Part shown: one piece after another, positions 33,714 through 42,609 of the stretch | Layout of the letters: every line of letters starts with the position of its first letter | How positions within the stretch are numbered: position 1 is the first letter of the stretch | Source of the DNA: CAZLFQ01 sp964558975 | Lineage (GTDB): Bacteria > Pseudomonadota > Alphaproteobacteria > Rickettsiales > Midichloriaceae | Assembly: GCA_964558975.1 (NCBI GenBank) | Contig: CAZLFQ010000001.1 | Location: 434,001 to 498,000, forward strand | Direction of reading: 5' to 3' | Length of the DNA: 64,000 nucleotides | Notes under the pieces: model-generated | The model's input: the letters and a program-made list of their open reading frames with translations, nothing else | Database searches by the model: none | Told to the model about the DNA's origin: nothing | Made by a program: the position numbers and the translations under genes

Positions 33714-35477
33714 ATGAAACCCGCTAAAACCTACAATTTATTACAAGTTTCATCATATCTTAAGCCATATAAACTGATGTTATTTGGAGTATTTATTTCT
33801 CTAATTATAACATCTGCTGCAGTACTTTTTATCAGCAAAGGAGTTAAAATATTTATAGATGAAGGTATCTCTGGTAACAATTCTGCAATGCTTGACCAAT
33901 CCTTATTTTTTTTATTTGGCATTATAATTATTTTAGCATCTTTTACATTCCTTAGGTTTTTTCTAATTACATGGACTGGCGAGAAAGTCATCGCCGATTT
34001 ACGTAAAGATATTTACAATCAAATGCTAAGACTATCTCCTGGATATTATGAAAAAAATAGTGCTGGTGAGGTTCTTGCCTACATAATTGCGGACACATCA
34101 CTACTTCTAACAGTTATTGGTAGCAGCCTCTCCGTCGCATTACGAAATGCGGTTTTATTTATTGGTGGCATCGCAATGCTTGTATTTACCAGCAAAAAAT
34201 TAACACTAATGATTTTGGTTTTAATTCCAATTGTAATTGCTCCAATAATGTTACTAGGAAGAAAGCTAAGAAAACTATCGAAAGAATCACAAGACAAAGT
34301 TGGTGAGTTGTCAGCAATATCAGAGCAAACTATAAGTGGCTTAAAAACAATCCAAGCATATGTTAGAGAATCACATGAAATTGAAACTTTCTCTAATAAA
34401 ATAAAAGAACAAATGGCTTTAACCCTTAAGAGAATATCTCTAAGAGGCGCTGTGACTATGACTGTTATCACGCTCGTCTTTGGTGGGATAGGTTTTATTC
34501 TTTGGATTGGTGGGCATCAAGTCTTAGATGGAAATATTACCGCTGGTGAACTCACAGCGTTTATCTACATATCCATTGTCTGTGCAGGGGCAATTGCTGC
34601 ACTATCTGAAGTATATAGCGAGCTTGAAAAAGCAGCAGGTGCAACAGAGCGTATATTCGAGTTTCTTTCGGTTAAACCCATAATTTTTGATGCAGCAGAT
34701 GCTGTTGAACTGCCTGATTCTTTTAATGGTCAAATTGAATTTAACAATATTACCTTTTTTTACGAATCCAACCCTACTCGTGCGGCACTTAAGAAAGTTT
34801 CATTTAAAATTGAACCAAAAAAGATTACTGCCCTCGTAGGCAAATCAGGCGCGGGGAAAAGTACAATATTTATGTTACTTGAAAGATTTTACGATATTCA
34901 AGATGGTGAAATTACTTTCGATGCAACAGATATAAAAAAAATTAAATTAACCAATCTTAGAAGTCAGTTTGCTTATGTATCACAAGATGCTGTTATATTT
35001 TCAGGCTCAGCATACGACAATATTCTTTATGGAAAACCTACCGCAACTCGTGATGAAGTCATTCAAGCGGCTATTGCTGCCAATGCTTTAGAATTCATTG
35101 AGAAGATGCCTGAAGGCTTTGACACATTCTTAGGTGAGAAAGGAGTAAGATTGTCTGGCGGGCAGAAACAAAGAATTGCTATCGCTCGTGCTATTTTGAA
35201 TGACCCTAAAATTCTATTATTAGATGAAGCAACTTCGAGTTTAGATTCTGAAAACGAACAACTTGTTCAAAAAGCTCTAGCAAATTTAATGAAAGACCGC
35301 ACTACAATTGTGATTGCCCATAGACTTTCTACAGTGATTAATGCAGATAGAATTATTGTATTAGATAAAGGTAAAATCATTGAATCTGGAACTCATACTG
35401 AACTTATTAATAAAGACAGTGGAGTTTACAAATCCCTAGCAAAACTTCAGTTCGATGGTATGAACGGTACCAACTAA
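33714..35477 (+). CDS. MsbA-like ABC exporter (fused membrane and ATPase domains)
   Basis: 587 aa half-transporter working as a homodimer. The N-terminal ABC transmembrane domain has six helices (LMLFGVFISLIITSAAVLFI onward). The ATPase domain has Walker A GKSGAGKST near 376, Q-loop FAYVSQDAVIFSG, signature LSGGQKQRIAIARAIL, Walker B ILLLDEATSSLDSE and H-loop IAHRLSTV. The family includes MsbA lipid A flippases and other lipid or peptide exporters. Placement directly behind kdsA favours a role in LPS export, but substrate cannot be read from sequence. The 3' end runs into a degraded hydrolase gene, whose open frame overlaps its last codons. Confidence 0.9.
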   Translation: MKPAKTYNLLQVSSYLKPYKLMLFGVFISLIITSAAVLFISKGVKIFIDEGISGNNSAMLDQSLFFLFGIIIILASFTFLRFFLITWTGEKVIADLRKDIYNQMLRLSPGYYEKNSAGEVLAYIIADTSLLLTVIGSSLSVALRNAVLFIGGIAMLVFTSKKLTLMILVLIPIVIAPIMLLGRKLRKLSKESQDKVGELSAISEQTISGLKTIQAYVRESHEIETFSNKIKEQMALTLKRISLRGAVTMTVITLVFGGIGFILWIGGHQVLDGNITAGELTAFIYISIVCAGAIAALSEVYSELEKAAGATERIFEFLSVKPIIFDAADAVELPDSFNGQIEFNNITFFYESNPTRAALKKVSFKIEPKKITALVGKSGAGKSTIFMLLERFYDIQDGEITFDATDIKKIKLTNLRSQFAYVSQDAVIFSGSAYDNILYGKPTATRDEVIQAAIAANALEFIEKMPEGFDTFLGEKGVRLSGGQKQRIAIARAILNDPKILLLDEATSSLDSENEQLVQKALANLMKDRTTIVIAHRLSTVINADRIIVLDKGKIIESGTHTELINKDSGVYKSLAKLQFDGMNGTN

Positions 35478-35479
35478 TT

Positions 35480-36230
35480 TATAAATCAATATTAATAGGA
35501 AGAAACTATGATTTTCCAGCTCCATATGATGCAATTTCAAAATACCTTACTGTAACTATACTTCATGAACCAGATACGATACCATCTGCTATTATTGGCC
35601 TTCCAGGACAAATCTATTACCCTTCATGTGTTAATTCGGAAGGACTCTTTGTAGAGTTGAATAATGGTATGCCATCAGGTGGATACTTTGTAGATCATAG
35701 CCGTGAATCACTTTTAATAAATTTGTTGGAAGCAATTCAAAACAGTGCAAATTTTCAACAATTAGATAAGCAATTATCAGCCTTGAACTCTGACTATTCA
35801 TTGATAATAAATACAGCAGGTCCAAATGATATAAAATCTTATGAGTTTTCTTCATCACAAGGTTTAAAATCACATTCTCCTGCAGAAAATGATATATGTA
35901 TCAACTAACTACTATCAAAATCCCGCTTGGGAAAAATTGCCCGAACCGACTGATGAATCAACTTGGCAAGGGGTAACGAGAAGGCAAAATCTTGAGAAAC
36001 AAAATGTTGATGATGAGTCAATAGATGTAGCTGAAATCATGGATAGGTTAGATTCCCAGATTCATGAGGGAGGTTCTAAATGGGATATGACAATCTATCA
36101 AATTGCATTTGATACTGGGTCAAATGAACTTTACTTAAAACGCCCTACTCATGAGGATGATTGGAATAAAATTCCTTTGAATGAGTACTTCACTGAGGTA
36201 AACTCAAACCAAGTTCATCAAGAGCTTTAA
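35480..36230 (+). pseudogene. Decayed choloylglycine hydrolase / linear amide C-N hydrolase family gene
   Basis: Two frames together give one interrupted protein. The first runs from the end of the ABC gene: GRNYDFPAPYDAISKYL (35498 onward), then IGLPGQIYYPSCVNSEGLFV and ELNNGMPSG, ending at a stop at 35908. The second, shifted by one base, continues STNYYQNPAWEK, STWQGVTRRQNLE, WDMTIYQIAFD to 36230. The Gly-Arg-Asn-Tyr-Asp, N-x-x-G-L and downstream arginine pattern is that of Ntn hydrolases such as conjugated bile-salt and penicillin V acylases. The N-terminal nucleophile Cys and any signal peptide are missing. So it is both N-terminally truncated and frameshifted. The family call rests on motif order and is moderately sure. 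A sequencing error could explain the shift but not the missing start. Confidence 0.7.
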
Positions 36231-36234
36231 AATA

Positions 36235-37416
36235 GTGAAAAAGCAAAACATAATATTATGTATCACTGGCAGCATTGCAGCACAAAAAGCTGCGATGCTT
36301 GCTAGCATTTTGCTTAAAAACTTCAATGTAAAAATCATACTTTCTAAAGCAGCTGAGAATTTTGTTTCTAAAAATGATTTTAAAAAGTTAAATATCCCTG
36401 TGCATATAAATAATGATTTGTATGACGATGAAATGCTTCATATTCAACTTGCTAAAGAAGCAAATATAATATTAATTGCCCCAGCAACTGCTAATATAAT
36501 TGCAAAAATTGCGAACGGGTTTGCAGATTGTTTAATATCCACCGTGTGTCTTGCAACCAAAGCGTCTATTAAAATTAGCCCTGCTATGAACCAACAGATG
36601 TGGGGTAATTCTTTTGTTCAAGAGAATATTAAGAAGTTGGAGCTAAACGGAGTAGAAATAATTGGCCCAGCATTTGGTCAACAGGCTTGTGGCGATGTTG
36701 GATACGGCAGAATGTTAGAACCTAAAGAAATTGCAGATCACTTAATTCTACAACCATCATCAAAACGATTTATTGGCAAAAAGTTTTGTATCACCGCAGG
36801 AGGTACAATTGAAAAAATTGATCCAGTACGATATATCAGCAATTTTAGCTCTGGTAAAATGGGATATGAACTCGCTGATGCTGCCCAAAAAATGGGGGCG
36901 AAAGTTGATCTTATTTTAGCAAATTCACATGTAAAAATTACCAACTCACAAATAAATATCGTCAAAGTTGAATCGGCGGATGAAATGTATAAAGCTGCTC
37001 AAGAATCTTTAAAGGATTCGGACATTTTTATTGGAGCTGCTGCAGTTGCAGATTATAGAGTTAAAGAACCAGCAAATCAAAAAATCAAAAAGAAGTCAGA
37101 AGTTTTCGATATATCTCTTATTAAAAATATTGATATAATTTCCAATTTAAAAAAAGAGTTCCCTAAAGTTTATTTTATTGGGTTCGCTGCTGAAACCGAG
37201 AATCTACTAGAAAATGCGAAAGCCAAACTTAAAAAGAAAAATCTAGATATGCTCATAGCTAATGATGTATCGGGTGGCAAAGTATTTAACAGCGACGAAT
37301 CTGAAGTTTACATAATTGGTCGAAATTCCAATGTTAAACATATAAAAACTTCATCTAAACAGAATGTTGCCAAGAGTATTTTAGAATATTATACAGAACA
37401 TACATATATAAAATAA
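36235..37416 (+). CDS. coaBC: Bifunctional phosphopantothenoylcysteine decarboxylase / phosphopantothenate--cysteine ligase
   Basis: 393 aa, GTG start at 36235. The CoaC half (1 to about 180) is a flavoprotein with ILCITGSIAAQKAAMLASIL, HIQLAKEANIILIAPATAN, ISPAMNQQMW (the PAMN motif with the active-site Asn) and GPAFGQQACGDVGYGRM with the catalytic Cys. The CoaB half has KFCITAGGTIEKIDPVRYIS, NFSSGKMGYELA, DIFIGAAAVADYRV and the nucleotide-binding KKKNLDMLIANDVS. It catalyses two steps of coenzyme A synthesis, supplying ACP prosthetic groups and acyl-CoA. It starts 4 bp after the hydrolase pseudogene. Confidence 0.97.
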   Translation: MKKQNIILCITGSIAAQKAAMLASILLKNFNVKIILSKAAENFVSKNDFKKLNIPVHINNDLYDDEMLHIQLAKEANIILIAPATANIIAKIANGFADCLISTVCLATKASIKISPAMNQQMWGNSFVQENIKKLELNGVEIIGPAFGQQACGDVGYGRMLEPKEIADHLILQPSSKRFIGKKFCITAGGTIEKIDPVRYISNFSSGKMGYELADAAQKMGAKVDLILANSHVKITNSQINIVKVESADEMYKAAQESLKDSDIFIGAAAVADYRVKEPANQKIKKKSEVFDISLIKNIDIISNLKKEFPKVYFIGFAAETENLLENAKAKLKKKNLDMLIANDVSGGKVFNSDESEVYIIGRNSNVKHIKTSSKQNVAKSILEYYTEHTYIK

Positions 37417-37423
37417 TGTGTAA

Positions 37424-38767
37424 CTATGAAAGCCTCATCAACACCTCTTCCTTCCCAAGCACTTCCATAACTTCGAATATAGCTGGGGAGGTGAATGTGC
37501 CTACAACTCCAGCACGTAGAGCCATCATTGCGGCTGATGGTTTTTTACCTTGGGCTTCAGTAACCATATTACAAGCATCTTTGATGGTTTCATGATTCCA
37601 AACTTCTAGCTCATTTAATACAACTTTAAGTTCGGCTAACAATTCAACGCCACCATTTGCCAAAACTTCTTTTGATTTATCATCTAGCTCCTTTGCCTTG
37701 GCAACGTATATCTGGGCGCCTTCAACAATTTCATTCAAAGTATGAGCACGGTTCTTTAACCCGCCCAAACCTTTCCTAACTCTTGCCAAAACAATTGGGT
37801 CGGAGAAACTTGGTGATATCATCTCAAACAACTTATCCTCATCCATATTTCTCATGTAATGAGCATTGATGAAGTTGAGTTTATCGATGTCAAAACGTGC
37901 ACCAGACTTACCGCAATGATCCAAATCAAACCACTCTATAGCTTTATTCATTGGAATGATTTCATCATCTCCATGTCCCCAACCAAGTCTTAATAAATGA
38001 TTGTTCACAGCTTCAGGCAAGTAACCCATATTTCTATATTCAAAAATGCCCAGCGCACCTTTGCGTTTTGATAATTTCTTTCCTTCTTTGTCGAGAATTA
38101 AAGGTATGTGTGCAAACTCTGGAACGTTCCAGCCCATTGCTATGTAAATTTGCTTTTGTCTGAATGCATTTGTAAGGTGGTCATCACCACGAATGATGTG
38201 TGTAATACCCATGTCATGATCATCCACTACCACAGCTAACATATATGTAGGGGTGCCGTCGGAGCGCAGCATTATCATGTCGTCCAACTCAGTGTTATCG
38301 ACCGTGATCTCACCTTGAATTAAATCTTTGATAACAGTTTTACCCGTCTGTGGGGCTTTCAAACGAATTGTGTATGCACCTTCAGACTTAGGAGCTTTGT
38401 CTCGCCATGGGCTTCTAAATTTTGCATTCGGGTTTTCTGCACGGAATTTTTCAATTTCTTCTTGAGTGCTGTAGCAAAAATATGCGCTACCTTTCGCCAC
38501 CATTTCTCTGGCAACTTCTTCATGACGTTTTTGTCTAGTTGCTTGGTAAACAATTTCACCATCATGTTCAAGGCCAAGCCATTTTAAATCTTCCAAAATT
38601 GCTTTGGTTGCTTCAGGTGTTGAACGCTCTTTATCAGTATCTTCAATGCGCAGTAAATATTTGCCACCATGATGACGTGCAAATAAAAAATTATAAAGTC
38701 CTGTACGCGCACTGCCAGTATGCAAATATCCAGTTGGCGATGGAGCAAATCTTGTAACTACCGTCAT
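37424..38767 (-). CDS. gltX: Glutamate--tRNA ligase
   Basis: 447 aa, discriminating or non-discriminating class not resolvable. It starts MTVVTRFAPSPTGYLHTGSA with the class I HIGH-type signature (TGYLHTG), then LLRIEDTDKERS, TPTYMLAVVVDDHDMGITHI, IRGDDH and the KMSKS-type KLSKRKGALGI. The C-terminal anticodon-binding domain runs to LGKEEVLMRLS. Alphaproteobacteria often carry two GltX paralogues, one charging tRNA-Gln for amidation; only one is in this window. Its start overlaps the dapF stop by 4 bp, so it is the last gene of eno-dapF-gltX. Confidence 0.96.
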   Translation of the reverse strand: MTVVTRFAPSPTGYLHTGSARTGLYNFLFARHHGGKYLLRIEDTDKERSTPEATKAILEDLKWLGLEHDGEIVYQATRQKRHEEVAREMVAKGSAYFCYSTQEEIEKFRAENPNAKFRSPWRDKAPKSEGAYTIRLKAPQTGKTVIKDLIQGEITVDNTELDDMIMLRSDGTPTYMLAVVVDDHDMGITHIIRGDDHLTNAFRQKQIYIAMGWNVPEFAHIPLILDKEGKKLSKRKGALGIFEYRNMGYLPEAVNNHLLRLGWGHGDDEIIPMNKAIEWFDLDHCGKSGARFDIDKLNFINAHYMRNMDEDKLFEMISPSFSDPIVLARVRKGLGGLKNRAHTLNEIVEGAQIYVAKAKELDDKSKEVLANGGVELLAELKVVLNELEVWNHETIKDACNMVTEAQGKKPSAAMMALRAGVVGTFTSPAIFEVMEVLGKEEVLMRLS

Positions 38768-39555
38768 ATTGTAACTTCACCTTCAAATACTTTGCTTGCA
38801 GAACCTGTCATTAAAATTGAATTATCATTAGCACATTCAATTTTTAGAATTCCACCTTTTAGCTGGATGTTCGCAGACTTTCCAACCATTCCCATTTTAT
38901 TAGCAACCGAGAATGTTGCGCACGCACCGCTGCCACAGGCAATGGTTTCGCCTGTGCCGCGTTCCCAAACACGCAGTTTAATGTTCTGGTTATCTACCAC
39001 TTGTGCGAAATCAACATTGGTTCTGTTTGGAAATAATTTATCATTCTCAAACTTAGGGCCGATTTCTTTTACGTTATATTTCTCTGCATCATTCACAAAA
39101 ATTATCAGGTGCGGGTTACCCATACTAACAGCATGACCCTTCACACCATCTTTCCAAATATCCATCGGGTCAATTTCATGGCTCAATGGTATTTTATTCC
39201 ACTCAAAATTAGGCTTGCCCATATTCACAGTAATCTGCTCTGGGTTTTTATATGATGTTTCCAAAATTTTCTCACCAACTTGGATAGTTGATTTCTCTTT
39301 ACCTAAAATTAGCGCAACGCAGCGAGTAGCGTTACCACACGCTTCAGCACGGCTGCCATCTGGATTGTAAATCACCATTTCGCAATCAGCTTTTGTGGAT
39401 TTTTTTATGATTATAAATTGATCACACCCAATTCCAAAATTACGATCACATAATTGTTGGATTGTTTTTGCGGGAATTTCTTTTTCATCTTGGCGAAAGT
39501 CCATGATGACAAAATCATTTCCAAGACCATGCATTTTTACAAATTTCTGTTTCAC
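38764..39555 (-). CDS. dapF: Diaminopimelate epimerase
   Basis: 263 aa. Converts LL- to meso-diaminopimelate for peptidoglycan and lysine. KMHGLGNDFVIMDFR at the start; the two catalytic cysteines are in EACGNATRCVA and in IACGSGACATFSVA. GNPHLIIFV and VRVWERGTGET-type sequence (KLRVWERGTGET) are also canonical. It overlaps eno upstream and gltX downstream by 4 bp each (stop-start overlaps), a tight coupling that suggests balanced co-translation even though the three functions are unrelated. Confidence 0.97.
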   Translation of the reverse strand: MKQKFVKMHGLGNDFVIMDFRQDEKEIPAKTIQQLCDRNFGIGCDQFIIIKKSTKADCEMVIYNPDGSRAEACGNATRCVALILGKEKSTIQVGEKILETSYKNPEQITVNMGKPNFEWNKIPLSHEIDPMDIWKDGVKGHAVSMGNPHLIIFVNDAEKYNVKEIGPKFENDKLFPNRTNVDFAQVVDNQNIKLRVWERGTGETIACGSGACATFSVANKMGMVGKSANIQLKGGILKIECANDNSILMTGSASKVFEGEVTI

Positions 39556-40778
39556 AGCAATTCTTCAATTCTTATTAATTCATTGTACTTACACACTCTA
39601 TCTGTTCTGCAAAGAGAACCAGTTTTAATCTGCCCAGAATTTGTGCCAACGGCCAAGTGGGAGATTGTAGTATCTTCGGTCTCTCCAGAACGATGCGAGA
39701 TGATGGTATTATAACCATTTTCTTTGGCTAATCTAATGGTATTTAATGTCTCTGTCAGTGTACCTATTTGGTTTAGCTTAATCAAAATGGCATTGGCTAG
39801 ACCTTTTTTAATACCGTCTTTAAGGATTGCAGTGTTGGTTACGAACAGATCATCTCCAACTATTTGGATATTTTTGCCCATGGCTTTTGTCATAATTTTC
39901 CAGCCATGTTCATCATGTTCTGACATAGGGTCTTCTATAGAAACTATAGGATATTCACGTACTAAGGTCTCATAGAACTTGGTCATACCTTCAGAATCGA
40001 TGGACAATCCTTCGCCTTTCATCTCGTATTTTCCATCTACGTAGAATTCGCTGGCAGCGCAGTCCAGAGCAAGTGCAATATCTTTACCAGCTTTATAGCC
40101 AGCTTTCTCTATGGCATTTAAAATGAAATCTAAAGCTTCTTTTGCTGACCTTAAGTTCGGCGCAAAGCCGCCTTCATCACCAATATTTGTATTGTATCCC
40201 TTAGCTTTGAGAAGTTTTTTAAGTGTGTGAAACACCTCTGCACCCTGCCTTACCGATTCTCTAATGGATTGCTTTTTCATGGGAACAATCATGAATTCTT
40301 GAATATCAATTGGATTATCGGCATGTGCACCACCATTGATTATATTCATCATCGGTCTAGGTAAGGTGTTTCCATTGCCAATATACTTATAGAATGGAAC
40401 TAATTGCACTTCTGCCTTTGCTTTGGCGAAAGCTAGTGAACAAGCCAATATAGCATTTGCACCTAACTTTTCTTTATTGGGAGTGCCATCTAGCTTAATT
40501 AGCAAGTTATCAAAAAGTTCTTGGTCATTAAATTCTTTATTCAGTACTGCAGACTTAATAACTGTCTCCACATTTTTCACTGCTTTAAGCGTACCTTTGC
40601 CTAGATATCTATCGCCACCATCTCTAAGCTCTATTGCCTCTTTTGTACCAACAGATGCGCCACTTGGCACAGCTGCTCTGCCAACGCAGCCGCCTTCTAG
40701 TTTTACATCAACTTCAACAGTTGGGTTGCCGCGGCTATCTAATATTTCGCGTGCTCTTATATTTACAATTTTTGCCAT
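39552..40778 (-). CDS. eno: Enolase
   Basis: 408 aa, slightly shorter than the usual 425-430. Interconverts 2-phosphoglycerate and PEP. MAKIVNIRAREILDSRGNPT, VPSGASVGTKEAIELRDG, NIINGGAHADNPIDIQEFM, NIGDEGGFAPNL, SIEDPMSEHDEHGW, QIVGDDLFVTN, ILIKLNQIGTLTETL and ISHRSGETEDTTISHLAV are all present, including Mg2+ ligands. Rickettsia lack most of glycolysis, so a retained enolase points to another Rickettsiales branch. It also makes PEP for KdsA. It heads eno-dapF-gltX and is divergent from proS. Confidence 0.97.
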   Translation of the reverse strand: MAKIVNIRAREILDSRGNPTVEVDVKLEGGCVGRAAVPSGASVGTKEAIELRDGGDRYLGKGTLKAVKNVETVIKSAVLNKEFNDQELFDNLLIKLDGTPNKEKLGANAILACSLAFAKAKAEVQLVPFYKYIGNGNTLPRPMMNIINGGAHADNPIDIQEFMIVPMKKQSIRESVRQGAEVFHTLKKLLKAKGYNTNIGDEGGFAPNLRSAKEALDFILNAIEKAGYKAGKDIALALDCAASEFYVDGKYEMKGEGLSIDSEGMTKFYETLVREYPIVSIEDPMSEHDEHGWKIMTKAMGKNIQIVGDDLFVTNTAILKDGIKKGLANAILIKLNQIGTLTETLNTIRLAKENGYNTIISHRSGETEDTTISHLAVGTNSGQIKTGSLCRTDRVCKYNELIRIEELL

Positions 40779-40967
40779 GCTGTTTTTACCAATACATAAT
40801 ATCCATTTGGATTCTTCAAATCCAATTAGGACTGTTTTTCAAGCCCCATTCTTTAGCATTACTTCGCTAATTGCAACTTTTTTAACTTTAAATAAAGCTA
40901 TATAAGTGCTAAAAGTGTGCTTAGATATTTGTCATCGTCATGACAGAAAAATTTAAATGATGAATTT

Positions 40968-42263
40968 ATGTTACTCAGCCAATACTTTTTACCGATACTC
41001 AAAGAAGACCCAAAAGAAGCAACCATTGCATCACACAGACTGATGCTACGTGCAGGGATGATTAGACAATTATCATCTGGTATTTATAACTGGCTGCCAC
41101 TCGGCTTGAAAGTACTTAAAAAGATCGAGCAAATTGTTCGTGAAGAAATGAATAACGCTGGCGCTATAGAAGTACTGATGCCATGCATTCAACCATTGGA
41201 TTTGTGGAAAAAAACTGGTCGTGTTGGTAATTGGGATGACAGTCAACGCATGTTACTCATGAAAGACCGTCATGAAAACGAATTGGTATTTGCCCCAACA
41301 GCAGAAGAAGTAATAACAGATCTATTTAAAAATAGCGTGCAGTCTTATAGAGATTTGCCAAAAAGTTTATATCAAATTCAATGGAAGTTCCGCGATGAAA
41401 CTCGCCCACGTTTTGGTGTGATGCGCGGTCGCGAATTTTTCATGAAAGATGCGTACTCTTTCCACTTAACAAAAGAAAGCGCACTGCAAACATATAAAGA
41501 AATGCTAGTTGCCTATATGAAAGCATATACACGTATGGGGCTAACGGCCGTTCCAGTTAAAGCGTCTACTGGTGCTATGGGTGGTGATTACAGTCACGAA
41601 TTCCACATTCTAGCTGAAACAGGCGAAAGCAAAATATTCTATGAAAACGCAATGATAGAATATTTGCAAGCTGGTGATGTTAACCTAGACGAGCTTGGCA
41701 AATATTATGCAAATGAAGAAGAAAAACACGATCCAGCTAACTGCCCAGTTTCTGCTGACAAACTAAATGAAAAACGCGGCATTGAAGTTGGCCATATTTT
41801 CTATTTAGGTGATAAATATAGTAAAGCTCTCGACATGCAAGTTCAAGACAAAGATGGGAAATTAAAACACCTTGATATGGGTTGTTATGGTATTGGTGTA
41901 TCACGTTTGATTGGTGCTGTAATTGAAGCAAACCACGATGCGAGCGGAATTATCTGGCCGGAAAATGTTTCACCATTTGATATTGGAATCATAAACTTAA
42001 AAGCTGGCGACGAAGAGTGTGACGCAGTCGCGCTTGAAACATATAACAGACTTAGAGCGCATGGCAAAGATGTGTTGATGGATGATACTCAAGACAGTGC
42101 AGGCGCCAAATTCGCAAAAATGGATTTGATTGGTCTACCTTGGATTTTGACTATCGGCCCACGCGGCATTAAGGAAAACAAAGTTGAACTCAAAATGCGC
42201 CGTACAGGTGAAAAACACGAGCTAAGCCTTGAAGCAGCAATTGCAATGATGAGTGTTGGCTAG
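40968..42263 (+). CDS. proS: Proline--tRNA ligase, short alphaproteobacterial type
   Basis: 431 aa, versus about 570 in E. coli. It lacks the editing insertion between motifs 2 and 3, as is normal in Alphaproteobacteria. MLLSQYFLPILKEDPKEATI, SHRLMLRAGMIRQLSSGIYN, WLPLG, EVLMPCIQPLDLWKKTGR, APTAEEVITDLF, RPRFGVMRGREFFMKDAYSF and MGCYGIGVSRLIGAV (motif 3) are present. The C-terminal anticodon domain ends LEAAIAMMSVG. Upstream, at 40930-40945, TGTCAT and ATGACA form a small palindrome of unknown meaning. Confidence 0.96.
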   Translation: MLLSQYFLPILKEDPKEATIASHRLMLRAGMIRQLSSGIYNWLPLGLKVLKKIEQIVREEMNNAGAIEVLMPCIQPLDLWKKTGRVGNWDDSQRMLLMKDRHENELVFAPTAEEVITDLFKNSVQSYRDLPKSLYQIQWKFRDETRPRFGVMRGREFFMKDAYSFHLTKESALQTYKEMLVAYMKAYTRMGLTAVPVKASTGAMGGDYSHEFHILAETGESKIFYENAMIEYLQAGDVNLDELGKYYANEEEKHDPANCPVSADKLNEKRGIEVGHIFYLGDKYSKALDMQVQDKDGKLKHLDMGCYGIGVSRLIGAVIEANHDASGIIWPENVSPFDIGIINLKAGDEECDAVALETYNRLRAHGKDVLMDDTQDSAGAKFAKMDLIGLPWILTIGPRGIKENKVELKMRRTGEKHELSLEAAIAMMSVG

Positions 42264-42476
42264 TTACGCCGTCTCTTCAACTATAGAAGTAGCTGAGTCA
42301 ACTAAACCAGTTTCTTGTTCAGCATATTCTGTTTTGGAAGAGATAACTCCTAGCTGAGTGTCAAGCTTTCCACCTAGCGTAACAGTAGGTCCATTTGTTA
42401 TTTTATCATCCTCTTCACGATCTGGAAATAAACGACCATTAACCGCGTTATCCATATCTTCTTTTAAAAAAAGCAT
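42264..42476 (-). CDS. Small acidic hypothetical protein (70 aa)
   Basis: Not recognised. The frame starts at an ATG preceded by GGGGATACAAAT, an acceptable ribosome-binding site, and its stop touches the convergent proS stop. The product is acidic (MLFLKEDMDNAVNGRLFP, then many Glu/Asp/Thr) and probably disordered. It sits downstream of the groEL terminator. It could be a real small gene or chance. Confidence 0.4.
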   Translation of the reverse strand: MLFLKEDMDNAVNGRLFPDREEDDKITNGPTVTLGGKLDTQLGVISSKTEYAEQETGLVDSATSIVEETA

Positions 42477-42550
42477 ATTTGTATCCCCAAAAATTACCTG
42501 CGCGAAGTATATTTATTATCCAGCTATATGTAAACTAATATAACTCAAAT

Positions 42551-42583
42551 AAAAAAAGCTCCGAGTTTCCCCGAAGCTTTTTT
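42551..42583 (-). terminator. Rho-independent terminator after groEL (possibly bidirectional)
   Basis: On the minus strand AAGCTTCG-GGGAAAC-TCGGAGCTT is followed by a T-run; A- and T-runs on both sides would let it act in both directions. It lies 27 bp past the groEL stop. Confidence 0.85.
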
Positions 42584-42609
42584 CGTAATAAATTTTTGGA
42601 AAAGACTGA

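Noticed and set aside
40809..40832. TTGGATT...AATCCAA hairpin between eno and proS
   Set aside because: Lies upstream of both divergent genes, lacks a T-run and has no match to a known regulatory RNA.
40930..40945. TGTCAT-CGTC-ATGACA palindrome upstream of proS
   Set aside because: Could be an operator or hairpin, but it is a single short copy with no second site or T-run, so no function is supported.
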